A stretch of DNA of 16,016 nt from DASULK01 sp036278255 (GTDB taxonomy: Bacteria; Actinomycetota; Actinomycetes; Mycobacteriales; Micromonosporaceae): the NCBI GenBank assembly GCA_036278255.1, contig DASULK010000086.1, positions 1-16,016 on the forward strand, in the 5' to 3' direction. The translations under genes and the position numbers were made by a program. Below are positions 6,332 to 13,409 of this stretch, piece after piece (within the stretch, counting starts at the first letter, position 1; each line of letters begins with the position of its first letter). The notes beneath the pieces are model-generated. The model saw only the letters and a program-made list of their open reading frames with translations, made no database searches and was not told where the DNA came from.

Positions 6332-7144
6332 TCAGCGCACCTGCCACTGCTGACGAAGGCCCCGGTCGCAGGGGGACTGGCGAACTTCGGTCCCGGGGGT
6401 CGAACCGTCCGGTACGCCGAGGCACTTTCCGCTGTGGACGGCCTTCAGGGAGACGACGTCATCACCCATTTCGGTGACTTTCCAGCGCTGGTTCAGGCCA
6501 CCGTTGCAGGTGTGCTGCTGCATTTTGGCGTTATTGGATTGGCTGAGGCGGGCGACGTCGAGGCACTTGCCGGAGGCCACATTCACCAGCACGACATTGT
6601 TCAGCAGGGTCCGGGACATCCGCCACTGCTGGCTGTCGGCCATGGTGCATTCCACCTGGTGCAGCGTGGCGGCATCCGCCTCTTCGTTGGGGGCGATGCC
6701 GAGGCAGAGCGATGACGCAGCCGACCGGAGGATCCAGACGTCGGGTGGCAGCTTCTCGGATTCGATCGATATCGGCGCCAGTGGAGATTCCGGAGCTCTC
6801 TCCGACGTCGGAGTGGGCTCGTACCGGTCGGTGGTCGCCGATGACGGAAGGGGGGGCCCGTCGGGAGTGACGGGAGTGATGGGGGGGTCCGGGGGGTCCG
6901 GGGTGGTCGAGGCGGAGCGGGTGACGCTGCTGAGGCTTCCGACGCCGGCGGTGGTCTGACCGTCAGCGCCTTTGCCGCCGGTGATGAGGCCGGTGGCGAG
7001 CAGTACGCCGACCAGCACTCCGGAGGCGGCGGCCGCCACGGCTGTCGGCATCAGCCAGCGTGGCTGCCGGACCTCGCGGGGCGTCTCGTCGACCGCTCTG
7101 TGCGGCGGGCTCCGCCGTTCTTTGTAGATAGGCATGATGGGCAT
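6332..7144 (-). CDS. Membrane-anchored ricin-type beta-trefoil lectin
   Basis: This 270-residue protein has a short cytosolic N-terminus, one membrane segment (about residues 31-55) and a Pro/Ser/Thr-rich linker (about 60-130). A single ricin B-type domain (about 135-270) follows. The trefoil shows three repeats, each ending in a QxW-type motif (QQW 172-174, QRW 219-221, QQW 265-267), and six cysteines (147, 166, 194, 213, 241, 259) arranged as one pair per repeat. It probably binds carbohydrate on the outside of the cell; the sugar is unknown and no enzymatic domain is attached. The ATG at 7144 has a weak AGGT site; a second in-frame ATG is three codons downstream. The 147 upstream bases hold its promoter region, with no clear hexamers. 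Confidence 0.88.
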   Translation of the reverse strand: MPIMPIYKERRSPPHRAVDETPREVRQPRWLMPTAVAAAASGVLVGVLLATGLITGGKGADGQTTAGVGSLSSVTRSASTTPDPPDPPITPVTPDGPPLPSSATTDRYEPTPTSERAPESPLAPISIESEKLPPDVWILRSAASSLCLGIAPNEEADAATLHQVECTMADSQQWRMSRTLLNNVVLVNVASGKCLDVARLSQSNNAKMQQHTCNGGLNQRWKVTEMGDDVVSLKAVHSGKCLGVPDGSTPGTEVRQSPCDRGLRQQWQVR

Positions 7145-7201
7145 GTTGACCTATGTTCGGGCCCGTGCGCTAGTCGGCCACCCAGCGTCCCCGCGTCCGG
7201 T

Positions 7202-7282
7202 CGTACGGTCACTGATTGTGTCGGAACATCCAGGAAGATTGCCCCGGACCGGCTGGCCGGGCGGCGATCGGCTGACCGTACG
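7202..7282. repeat. 10-bp inverted repeat between the transporter and lectin genes
   Basis: CGTACGGTCA (7202-7211) and TGACCGTACG (7273-7282) are exact inverted copies 61 bases apart, inside the 148-base gap upstream of the lectin start and downstream of the transporter stop. They could be paired binding half-sites or part of a terminator. The core CGTACG is itself palindromic and GC-rich DNA makes such pairs fairly common, so confidence is low. Confidence 0.3.
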
Positions 7283-7292
7283 CCCTTCTCCT

Positions 7293-8684
7293 TCACCAGA
7301 TGGTCCAGAGGTAGAAGGCGGTGAAGGCGACGAAGAAGAGGCCGGCGATGCTGGTACCGGTGATGGCGACCGGGCCCGGGCGGAGCCGTCGGGGCAGGTC
7401 GCGGTGGTTGAGGTAGAGCGTCAGACCGGCCACCACCGGGATGTGGGCCGCTTCGATCGCGCCGGCGGCCTTGAGCAGGGTGACCGGCTGACCGACGACC
7501 AGGTACAGGGCGGTCGGCGCCACGGCCAGGCCGAGGAGCACGATCCAGCGGCGGATTCGGCGGTCGGCCGCGTCAACATCGGCCGTGCCGGCGGCGTCGG
7601 GCCCGCCGGCGGGGCTGGCGACGGCGGGGCTGGCAGCGGCGGCGGGACCGGAGGTGCCCCGGGTAGGGGTGGTGCGGGCGGTGGGGCGGCGCAGCAGTCG
7701 GGCCCCGCTGGCGAACATGCGACTGAAACCGTCCTGGTCGGAGAGGACGGTGTCCCAGAAGCCGATGAAGACGGCGACGACCATGAACCAGAAGCCGACC
7801 GGGCCCCACAGGTCGCCGAGGAGCCGTCCCAGCACCTCCGCCACTCTCTCCTCCTCGGGTACCAGGCCGCGGGGGCGCAGCAGTTCGACGCCGAGGATCA
7901 GGAAGGCCATGGTGATGAGGAGGGTGCCGACCACGGCGATGCTGGTGTCCAGGGTCATCTGCCGGATCCAGCCGCGGAGCCGTTCGATGTCCCCGGCGGC
8001 CGGCGACTTGCCCGCGGCGCCGTACCCTTTCGCCGGCAGCCAGTAGGAGTACCAGATCATGCCGGCGGCGCCGGAGAGCATGAAGCCGAGCCAGGGCAGG
8101 ATTTCGGCGGCGTCGGTCTGTTCGGGCACGCGGGGTAGGAGACCTGCGGTGAGGGGGCCGAGGCTCGGGCCGGCGGCCACTGCGGCGATGACCGCGGCGA
8201 TGCCGAGGGCCAGCGCCATGGTGGTGGCGACGGCTTCGACGGCGCGGTACCGGCCCCAGACGACCAGGGCGGTGGTCGTGGCGATCGAGGCGATCGCCCA
8301 CCACTGCACCGGGCCGGGGAGGCCGAGGATCAGCGCGGTCGCTGCGGCGCCCGCCAGCCCGGCCAGGGTCGAGACGGCGACGAGTATCTGCGGTACGACG
8401 ATGAACCAGACCGCCCAGGCGCGGGGGCCGGGGAGCCGGGCGAAACCGGCGAGCAGGTTGCGGCCGGTGCAGACCGCGTACCGGCCGATTTCGCGGTTGA
8501 CGAACCATTTCAGGACGACGGCGAGCAGGAGCGCCCACACCAGCGCGTACCCGTAGAGCGATCCGACCCGGGGGGTGAAGAGCAGCTCCCCGGAGCCGGC
8601 TGCCGAGACCATCCAGAGGAAACCGGGGCCGAGCCATACGAGGCGCCGCCAGCCCGCCGGTGCCGGGGCGACTTGTTGAGCCAC
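7293..8684 (-). CDS. Nramp-related divalent-metal transporter, divergent binding site
   Basis: The 463-residue integral membrane protein has about 11 hydrophobic segments. The opening WLGPGFLWMVSA and the following helices match the Nramp (SLC11) family. In canonical Nramp proteins, helix 1 carries DPGN and helix 6 MPH, which ligate Mn2+ or Fe2+. Here the first is GSGE (residues 30-33) and the second region reads GMIWYSYW with no MPH. The substrate is therefore probably not a classical transition metal; Mg2+ or another cation is possible. An Ala/Pro/Thr-rich insert (about 331-375) precedes the last helices. The start is GTG 8684, with only a weak ribosome site. A short divergent region separates it from the HesB-like gene. 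Confidence 0.85.
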   Translation of the reverse strand: MAQQVAPAPAGWRRLVWLGPGFLWMVSAAGSGELLFTPRVGSLYGYALVWALLLAVVLKWFVNREIGRYAVCTGRNLLAGFARLPGPRAWAVWFIVVPQILVAVSTLAGLAGAAATALILGLPGPVQWWAIASIATTTALVVWGRYRAVEAVATTMALALGIAAVIAAVAAGPSLGPLTAGLLPRVPEQTDAAEILPWLGFMLSGAAGMIWYSYWLPAKGYGAAGKSPAAGDIERLRGWIRQMTLDTSIAVVGTLLITMAFLILGVELLRPRGLVPEEERVAEVLGRLLGDLWGPVGFWFMVVAVFIGFWDTVLSDQDGFSRMFASGARLLRRPTARTTPTRGTSGPAAAASPAVASPAGGPDAAGTADVDAADRRIRRWIVLLGLAVAPTALYLVVGQPVTLLKAAGAIEAAHIPVVAGLTLYLNHRDLPRRLRPGPVAITGTSIAGLFFVAFTAFYLWTIW

Positions 8685-8731
8685 CGCCGACTGCTACCCC
8701 GGCGACCCGCCGCTAAACGGCCGGTATCACG

Positions 8732-8741
8732 CGCGATCGCG
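8732..8741. promoter_or_regulatory. Perfect 10-bp palindrome in the divergent intergenic region
   Basis: CGCGATCGCG is an exact palindrome midway between the divergent starts at 8684 and 8783. It could be an operator serving both genes. A short GC-only palindrome also arises easily by chance here, so this is a weak call. Confidence 0.25.
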
Positions 8742-8782
8742 GGAAAGCCGGTGGCGGATGGGACGGATCGGGGAGGGGCTGC

Positions 8783-9067
8783 ATGCTGACGTTGACGGAG
8801 AACGCCGTGATGGTGATCCGCGATTTGGCCGCCCAGCAGGGGGCGCCGCAGGTCGCCGGGGTACGTATCAGCGCGGACGACGGGATGGATACCTTCGCCA
8901 TTCAGGCGGTGCCGGAGCCGCAGCCGGGGGATCAGGTGATCGAGGACCTGGCGGCCCGTGTCTTCCTCGATGCCGAGGCGGCCCGGCTGCTGGACGACAA
9001 GGCGCTCGACGCCGGGCTCGACGATCAGGGCGAGGTCGAGTTCGCGATCCTGGAACGCCCCTGGTAG
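8783..9067 (+). CDS. HesB/IscA-like fold protein lacking all cysteines
   Basis: This 94-residue protein has the outline of the A-type Fe-S carrier fold: LTLTENAVMVIRDLA at the start, GVRISADD where IscA proteins have GVR followed by a GGCSG-like turn, then VFLDAEAARLLDDKALD matching the VD..S...L.G..ID segment. The protein has no cysteine at all. It lacks the first ligand, and the C-terminal CGCG motif is missing because the chain ends in ERPW. It therefore cannot bind an Fe-S cluster in the known way, although relatives in actinobacteria are often annotated as Fe-S assembly proteins. The start is supported by a strong GGGGAGGGG ribosome site (8770-8778). Its function is unknown. Confidence 0.82.
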   Translation: MLTLTENAVMVIRDLAAQQGAPQVAGVRISADDGMDTFAIQAVPEPQPGDQVIEDLAARVFLDAEAARLLDDKALDAGLDDQGEVEFAILERPW

Positions 9068-9088
9068 GGGCGGTAGGGATAACCGCCC
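9068..9088 (+). terminator. Hairpin directly after the HesB-like gene, possible terminator
   Basis: GGGCGGT (9068-9074) and ACCGCCC (9082-9088) form a perfect 7-bp stem with a 7-base loop, immediately after the stop codon at 9065-9067. No T-tract follows, so termination is plausible but unproven. Confidence 0.35.
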
Positions 9089-9139
9089 GTCCCGGGGGTA
9101 GAAGGCTTCGGTAGCCGCATCGGGCCAACGGGAGTGATC

Positions 9140-9631
9140 ATGAAGCTGGCACATCTTCCGCTGCGCGCCACGACGGGCGCATACATCCTCAACTCGGGCC
9201 TTGCCAAGCGCAACCTGGAGGGGGAGGCGGCCGAATCCATGCATGGCATGGCGGCCAACGCGATGCCCCAGTTCCAGCAGGTGCCGCCGCAGCGGTTCGC
9301 CCAGCTGCTGTCCCGGGCGGAGGTGGCGTTGGGTGGGGCGCTCCTGATGCCGGCCGTGCCCTCCGCGCTGGTCGGCATCGGTCTGGCGGGGTTCGGCGCG
9401 GGGCTGGTGCGGCTCTACTTGAAGACGCCGGGCATGCGTGAGCCGGGGAGCCTGCGTCCGACGCAGCAAGGCACGTCGATCGCCAAGGACGTGTGGTTGT
9501 TGGGGGCGGGCCTCACCCTGCTGCTGGACGATCTTTTTCTGCGCCGTCGTGGGCTTCGGGGCCGTGGTAGGTGTAGGGGTGGAATCATGTCCTACGCCAC
9601 CGGCCGTTCCCGGATGTGGAAGCGGCGCTGA
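9140..9631 (+). CDS. DoxX-like small membrane protein
   Basis: The product has 163 residues and opens with KLAHLPLRATTGAYILNSGL followed by AKRNLEGEAAESMHGMAA, which resembles actinobacterial DoxX-related membrane proteins. Hydrophobic stretches lie near residues 9-20, 55-85 (RAEVALGGALLMPAVPSALV onwards) and 115-130 (VWLLGAGLTLLLDDL). The PGMREPGSLRPTQQG loop between the last two is characteristic of this subgroup. The C-terminal 30 residues are rich in arginine and glycine and look unlike the rest, so a late frameshift is possible. I chose ATG 9140 with GGAG 5 bases upstream; a GTG at 9134 would add two residues. Role: membrane-associated, no known reaction. Confidence 0.78.
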   Translation: MKLAHLPLRATTGAYILNSGLAKRNLEGEAAESMHGMAANAMPQFQQVPPQRFAQLLSRAEVALGGALLMPAVPSALVGIGLAGFGAGLVRLYLKTPGMREPGSLRPTQQGTSIAKDVWLLGAGLTLLLDDLFLRRRGLRGRGRCRGGIMSYATGRSRMWKRR

Positions 9632-9659
9632 TAGCCCGCTAAGGGAGCGACGCTGATCA

Positions 9660-9687
9660 TTGGTCAAAGCGGGGATTGCTGGATAAT
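9660..9687 (+). promoter_or_regulatory. Candidate promoter of the nuclease operon
   Basis: TTGGTC (9660-9665) and GATAAT (9682-9687) are 16 bases apart and resemble vegetative -35 and -10 hexamers. Transcription would start near 9694, only 9-18 bases before the candidate GTG starts, giving a very short leader that fits the lack of a clear ribosome site. Leaderless or near-leaderless messages are common in actinobacteria. Confidence 0.5.
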
Positions 9688-9711
9688 CCTGGAACTTGTA
9701 CGGTGCTCGCC

Positions 9712-10539
9712 GTGGCGGATTCCGTGGAGGTACTGGAACGCCGCATCGACGAGCTGCGCGGGGCGGTGCGGCGGGCGGTCATCGCCGGCGAACTCACCCG
9801 GGCCCGTACGTTGCACAGGGAGCTGCGCCGCGCCGAGCGGACCTGGGAGCAGACGTTGGCCGCTCTCGTCGGGGCGAAGGGCTTCGCGGCACTCGTCGAG
9901 GAGCCGGCAGCCACCGGGCCGCTGCTGCCGCTCCGTGAGCAGGTGCATCACGCTTTGACTCTCCTCGCCGCGCCTGCCGCACCGAAGCTGATCGCCCAGG
10001 TGCACGCGGCGTTCTTCGGCCCGGTCGGCGGGGACATGACCGGGGCCCGCTTCACCCACCTGCGCCGCGACGAGGAGCGTTCGTTCCGCACCGCGCCGCA
10101 TGCCCGCCCGTACTATCTCTGCTCGGCGTTGACCGCCGAGCAGCTGACACCGGCGCGCGGCCTCTTCGCGGTCTCGACGTGGGCGTTGGAGCGGCGCGTC
10201 ATGGGCCCGCTCAGCCCGCGCGTCGATTTCCTCACCGCGGCGGTCAACATCGCCGAGCACGCCGCCCGGCTGGCGGACAATGCCGCGGTGACCCGGCTGC
10301 TGTGGCGGTTCGCGGCCGACATCCCCGGCGGCACCGCAGCCTTCGACGAGGCGGCGTCCGACAGGTCGGGGTACGGTCCGGCGGAGCGGCTCGCCGCGGC
10401 GGCGCGCGCCGAGTTGGTGGTGCACGCTGAGGCGGACCGTGCACACCGGGCAGCGGCGGCCGAGCGGGTGCGGCGGCAGCTGACCGACGTCGAACAGCTC
10501 TTCGGCAGCGGACGTGACCGGGGGCGGGAGACCACGTGA
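9712..10539 (+). CDS. Coiled-coil protein with possible winged-helix region, first gene of nuclease operon
   Basis: The protein has 275 residues if it starts at GTG 9712; GTG 9703 is an alternative. Residues 1-45 are a charged amphipathic helix likely to form a coiled coil (VEVLERRIDELRGAVRRAV onwards). Residues ~75-145 (PLREQVHHALTLLAAP, KLIAQVHAAFFG, THLRRDEERSF, RPYYLCSAL) have the helix-helix-wing pattern of a winged helix, as in DNA-binding domains. The rest is alpha-helical, ending in another charged helix. I do not recognise a named family. The stop overlaps the next gene's GTG (GTGA), so it is translated together with the nuclease. It may bind DNA and regulate or target the nuclease; this is inference. 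Confidence 0.75.
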   Translation: MADSVEVLERRIDELRGAVRRAVIAGELTRARTLHRELRRAERTWEQTLAALVGAKGFAALVEEPAATGPLLPLREQVHHALTLLAAPAAPKLIAQVHAAFFGPVGGDMTGARFTHLRRDEERSFRTAPHARPYYLCSALTAEQLTPARGLFAVSTWALERRVMGPLSPRVDFLTAAVNIAEHAARLADNAAVTRLLWRFAADIPGGTAAFDEAASDRSGYGPAERLAAAARAELVVHAEADRAHRAAAAERVRRQLTDVEQLFGSGRDRGRETT

Positions 10540-11726
10540 CCGCCGACGGTGGCTCCAGGCTGGAGCGGATCCGCGGCGCGGTGGCGCCGCTGCGACACAA
10601 TGCGCGGAGCATCGCCGCGTTGAGCGGCAACCCGGGCTGCAGTCGCCGCGCCGTCCTCGATGGCGCCGGGGTGGAGAAGCAACGACTGGCGGCCCAGGTG
10701 GGTTTCCCGGCCCGGTTCGGCCAGTCGCAGTTCGCGATCATCCGCGGCAACGCTTTCGAGGCGCAGGTGAAGGCGGACGGCTGTGCGGAACTGCTGCGGC
10801 TGTTGCGGGAGCGGTTGGGGCTGCCGATCCCGGAGGTGACCTACGCCGACCTGGGGGCCTCCGGGCCGGAGTCTGCGCCCGGGCTGGACGACCGGGTGGT
10901 GGGGCAGGACGGCAGGGTGGTCGGGCGGGGCGATGCCGGGGCGGGGCCGGAGGCCCGGCATGCCCGCTCACGGTATCTGCTGGGCCGGGCCGCCGCGCAG
11001 GCTGAGGGGGCCGGTGCCCTCTTCGACCATCCGCTGCTGCGGTTGGAGGTGGCCGGGCAGCGGGTCTATCTGGAGCCGGATCTGATCGCTTTTCAGCTTG
11101 CCGGCCGGTTCTACGTCATCGAGATCAAATCGTTTGCGGTGATTGACGGGCAGGCCGATCCGGGGAAGGTGTCGGCGGCGGCGATCCAGTCTGCGGTCTA
11201 CGTGTTGGCGATGCGGGAGATGCTGGCCGAGTTGGGCCACGATCCGGAGGTCGTGTCGCACGAGGTGGTGCTGGTCTGTCCCCGGGACTTTTCCAACCAG
11301 CCGGTGGCCACCTTGATCGACGTACGTCAGCAGTTGAGCGTGCTGCGCCGGCAGCTGTCCCGGATGGCCCGGCTGGATGATCTGCTCGCCGCCTTGCCGC
11401 CGGAGCTGACCTTCGATCCGGGGCTGGACGCGGACGGGCAGCCGGCCCGGGAGCCGCGCGAACTGGTCGCGGCCCTGGCGGCGGTGGCGGCCCGGTACGC
11501 CCCGGAGTGTCTCTCCATCTGCGAGCTGGCGTACTTCTGCCGGAACGAGGCGCGGGGGGCTACGGCAGCGCTGGGTCGGACGGTCCGGGAGGAGTTGGGC
11601 GGGGTGGAGACGGTGGCGGAGGTACTGGGCCTGGCCGCCGGGACGTTGACCCCTGCTGACGACCGGGTGGAGGCGGCCGCACTGCTGCGTGCCGCTGCCC
11701 GGCTGCGGGCGGAGGTGCTGTCGTGA
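10536..11726 (+). CDS. RecB/Cas4-type PD-(D/E)XK nuclease with probable Fe-S cluster
   Basis: This 396-residue protein has the full motif series of the RecB/Cas4 nuclease superfamily: RGNAFEAQV (E75), the PD motif in YLEPDLIAF (P181, D182), the catalytic EIK in YVIEIKSF (E196, K198), and the QxxxY motif in QSAVY (Q218-Y222). Four cysteines are placed as in Fe-S nucleases of the Cas4/AddB type: C35 near the N-terminus and C325, C329, C335 in ECLSICELAYFCR. It most likely cleaves or resects DNA using Mg2+ or Mn2+. The GTG start overlaps the preceding stop by four bases; the third gene follows after 46 bases. No helicase motif is present in this chain. No cas1, cas2 or CRISPR array is present, so a role in adaptation is unlikely. 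Confidence 0.88.
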   Translation: MTADGGSRLERIRGAVAPLRHNARSIAALSGNPGCSRRAVLDGAGVEKQRLAAQVGFPARFGQSQFAIIRGNAFEAQVKADGCAELLRLLRERLGLPIPEVTYADLGASGPESAPGLDDRVVGQDGRVVGRGDAGAGPEARHARSRYLLGRAAAQAEGAGALFDHPLLRLEVAGQRVYLEPDLIAFQLAGRFYVIEIKSFAVIDGQADPGKVSAAAIQSAVYVLAMREMLAELGHDPEVVSHEVVLVCPRDFSNQPVATLIDVRQQLSVLRRQLSRMARLDDLLAALPPELTFDPGLDADGQPAREPRELVAALAAVAARYAPECLSICELAYFCRNEARGATAALGRTVREELGGVETVAEVLGLAAGTLTPADDRVEAAALLRAAARLRAEVLS

Positions 11727-11772
11727 TTGGGGCTGGCAGCCGCCGTACGGCGGCCCGTCGTGGGGTGCCGGC

Positions 11773-13350
11773 ATGAGTCTGCTCACCGCGCTGGCGCGGG
11801 CGGAGGCGGCGGCTGCGGGGGTGGCGCAGCCGATCGCCACCGTACGGCATCTGCACCTCGCCGACCGGCCCCTGGTTTTCGTGCCGTTGGCGTTGGCCGG
11901 GGAGGCGAATGCCCCGCTCGCCGCGATGGTTGGTGCGGAGGTCGACGATCCGGCGCTGCTGATCGTGCCGCAGCCGCGGAACCGGGATCAGCGGTTTGCG
12001 TTCGCCGCCGCCCTCGGCCACATCATTGCCTCCTATGTGGATTCGTTTCGGGGGGTGGCCGAGGCGGTGCCGGTCGACCGGGGGCGGGACGTCCGCTACC
12101 GCTACACCGACGCACCGCAGCTGCTGGTGCCCAACCCGGCCGGGGTCACCTTCACCCGGCTGCTGGGCCGCTCGACCCGGTTCCGCCGCACCGACGGCGA
12201 GTATCCGGTCGGCGCCGCGGTGCCGCTGCTCGGCCGGTGGCTGACCTTCTTCGCCGAGCGGGCCGAGCATCCCGGCTCGTCGATGCTGCTGGCGATGACT
12301 GATGCGCTGGGCCGGCACTGGGCGACCGGGCAGAGCGCGCTGGAGGACGCCCACCTCGCCGCCCTGCTCGCCTGGATCGACCCGCCGACCGGGTTGAGTG
12401 GTGTGCAGGCCGCCGCGGAGGCGGAGGATCCCCGGCGGTGGCCGCCCGCCGGACCGGTCACCGACCCGGTCTTCGACAACGAGGTGCTCGCCCCGGCGAT
12501 CGCCGCCTATGAAGGTACGGCGACGGCCGACGGGGCCGCTCCGGTGGTGGTGGAGGGGCGGATCACCGGGGCGGCAGCGCCGCCGGGGGGCGACGCGGCG
12601 GCGCGGGCGTACGGGGAACTGGCCGAGGTGCTGCGTTCCCAGCTGGAGCCGACCTGGCGGCTGATGTGGCGTGGTGTCGCGTTGCTGCGCGGCCTGCCGG
12701 CGGCGGCGTCGGTGGAGCGGCGCTGGACGGCGGACCGCGACGCGTACACCGACTTCCTGACCTATCTGGACGAGGGTGGCGGGCCGCAGCCGCGCCACGA
12801 TGGGGCGGTGGCCGCGGCGGCGCGGCTGCACCGGCTGGAGCGGGCGCTGGCGTCGTATGAGGTGCAGCGGGCCTACGACGACCCGTTGGTGATGGCGGAC
12901 TACCGGCTGACCGGGGAGGCGTTCGTCGGCGAGGTGACGCTCGCCGACCCGGCCCGGGTGGATGAGAGCGGCAGACGGCCGGTGTTGCGGCCCCGGATCC
13001 AGGTGGTCACCGCCGACCCGGTGCTGCTGCCGGTCGGTGCGGTGCTGCGTTCGCCGGCCCGCCCGGCGCAGAAGGCGCGGATCGTCTTCGTGACTCCGGT
13101 CGATTCCGGGGCGAAGACCGAGGTGGTGTTGGAGCTCTCCGGCGGGATGGGGCGGTCGTTGACCGCCCCGCCGGGCAGCGTGCCCGAGGTGGGGGAGCGG
13201 GTCTGTTTCACCACGCTGGCCGATGACTACCTGCCGCCGGGGGCGTTCCCGTCTCCCGAGGAGACCCCGTGGACCCATGGCGGCCCACCAGCATCGGCGG
13301 AGACGGGCGTGCTCCCGCCCGACGAATCCCCGATCGAAGATTGGTCGTAA
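11773..13350 (+). CDS. Unrecognised 525-residue protein, third gene of nuclease operon
   Basis: I do not recognise the family. The ATG at 11773 is chosen because residues upstream in this frame look non-coding; the previous stop is 46 bases away. The N-terminal half (HLHLADRPLVFVPL at 26-39, LLIVPQPRNRDQRFAFAA at 62-79) looks alpha/beta. Residues 275-375 are helical with several conserved-looking tryptophans and charged residues (PTWRLMWRGVALLRGLP). Residues 405-485 form a beta-rich C-terminal domain (RIQVVTADPV, KARIVFVTPVD, EVVLELSGGMG, GERVCFTT) that resembles small barrels found in nucleic-acid enzymes. No Walker A or nuclease motif and no signal peptide are visible. Its place behind the Fe-S nuclease suggests a partner or structural subunit. 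Confidence 0.75.
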   Translation: MSLLTALARAEAAAAGVAQPIATVRHLHLADRPLVFVPLALAGEANAPLAAMVGAEVDDPALLIVPQPRNRDQRFAFAAALGHIIASYVDSFRGVAEAVPVDRGRDVRYRYTDAPQLLVPNPAGVTFTRLLGRSTRFRRTDGEYPVGAAVPLLGRWLTFFAERAEHPGSSMLLAMTDALGRHWATGQSALEDAHLAALLAWIDPPTGLSGVQAAAEAEDPRRWPPAGPVTDPVFDNEVLAPAIAAYEGTATADGAAPVVVEGRITGAAAPPGGDAAARAYGELAEVLRSQLEPTWRLMWRGVALLRGLPAAASVERRWTADRDAYTDFLTYLDEGGGPQPRHDGAVAAAARLHRLERALASYEVQRAYDDPLVMADYRLTGEAFVGEVTLADPARVDESGRRPVLRPRIQVVTADPVLLPVGAVLRSPARPAQKARIVFVTPVDSGAKTEVVLELSGGMGRSLTAPPGSVPEVGERVCFTTLADDYLPPGAFPSPEETPWTHGGPPASAETGVLPPDESPIEDWS

Positions 13351-13368
13351 CCGTCCCGGCTAGCTGCG

Positions 13369-13409
13369 GATATAAGCATTATCCGAGTAATCCGGAGAAC
13401 ATTTATATC
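13369..13409. terminator. AT-rich nested inverted repeat between convergent genes
   Basis: GATATAA (13369-13375) and TTATATC (13403-13409) pair perfectly and enclose a smaller ATTA/TAAT hairpin (13378-13381 with 13388-13391). The element fills the 52-base gap between the operon end and the S41 gene end, and includes the TAA stop of the latter. It may act as a bidirectional terminator. Such AT richness is striking in this GC-rich DNA. Confidence 0.4.

Noticed and set aside
9540..9660. Frameshift at the 3' end of the DoxX-like gene
   Set aside because: The arginine-rich tail looks odd, but the alternative frame gives no better family match, so I keep the gene as intact and only note the doubt.
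10536..11726. Fe-S nuclease as part of a CRISPR-Cas locus
   Set aside because: No repeat array and no other cas gene occurs in the window; resemblance to Cas4 is at superfamily level only.
11560..13278. Long open frame on the minus strand opposite the third operon gene
   Set aside because: It is rich in Arg, Pro, His and Gly, has no recognisable motif and lies exactly opposite a well-composed gene. It is a by-product of high GC content.
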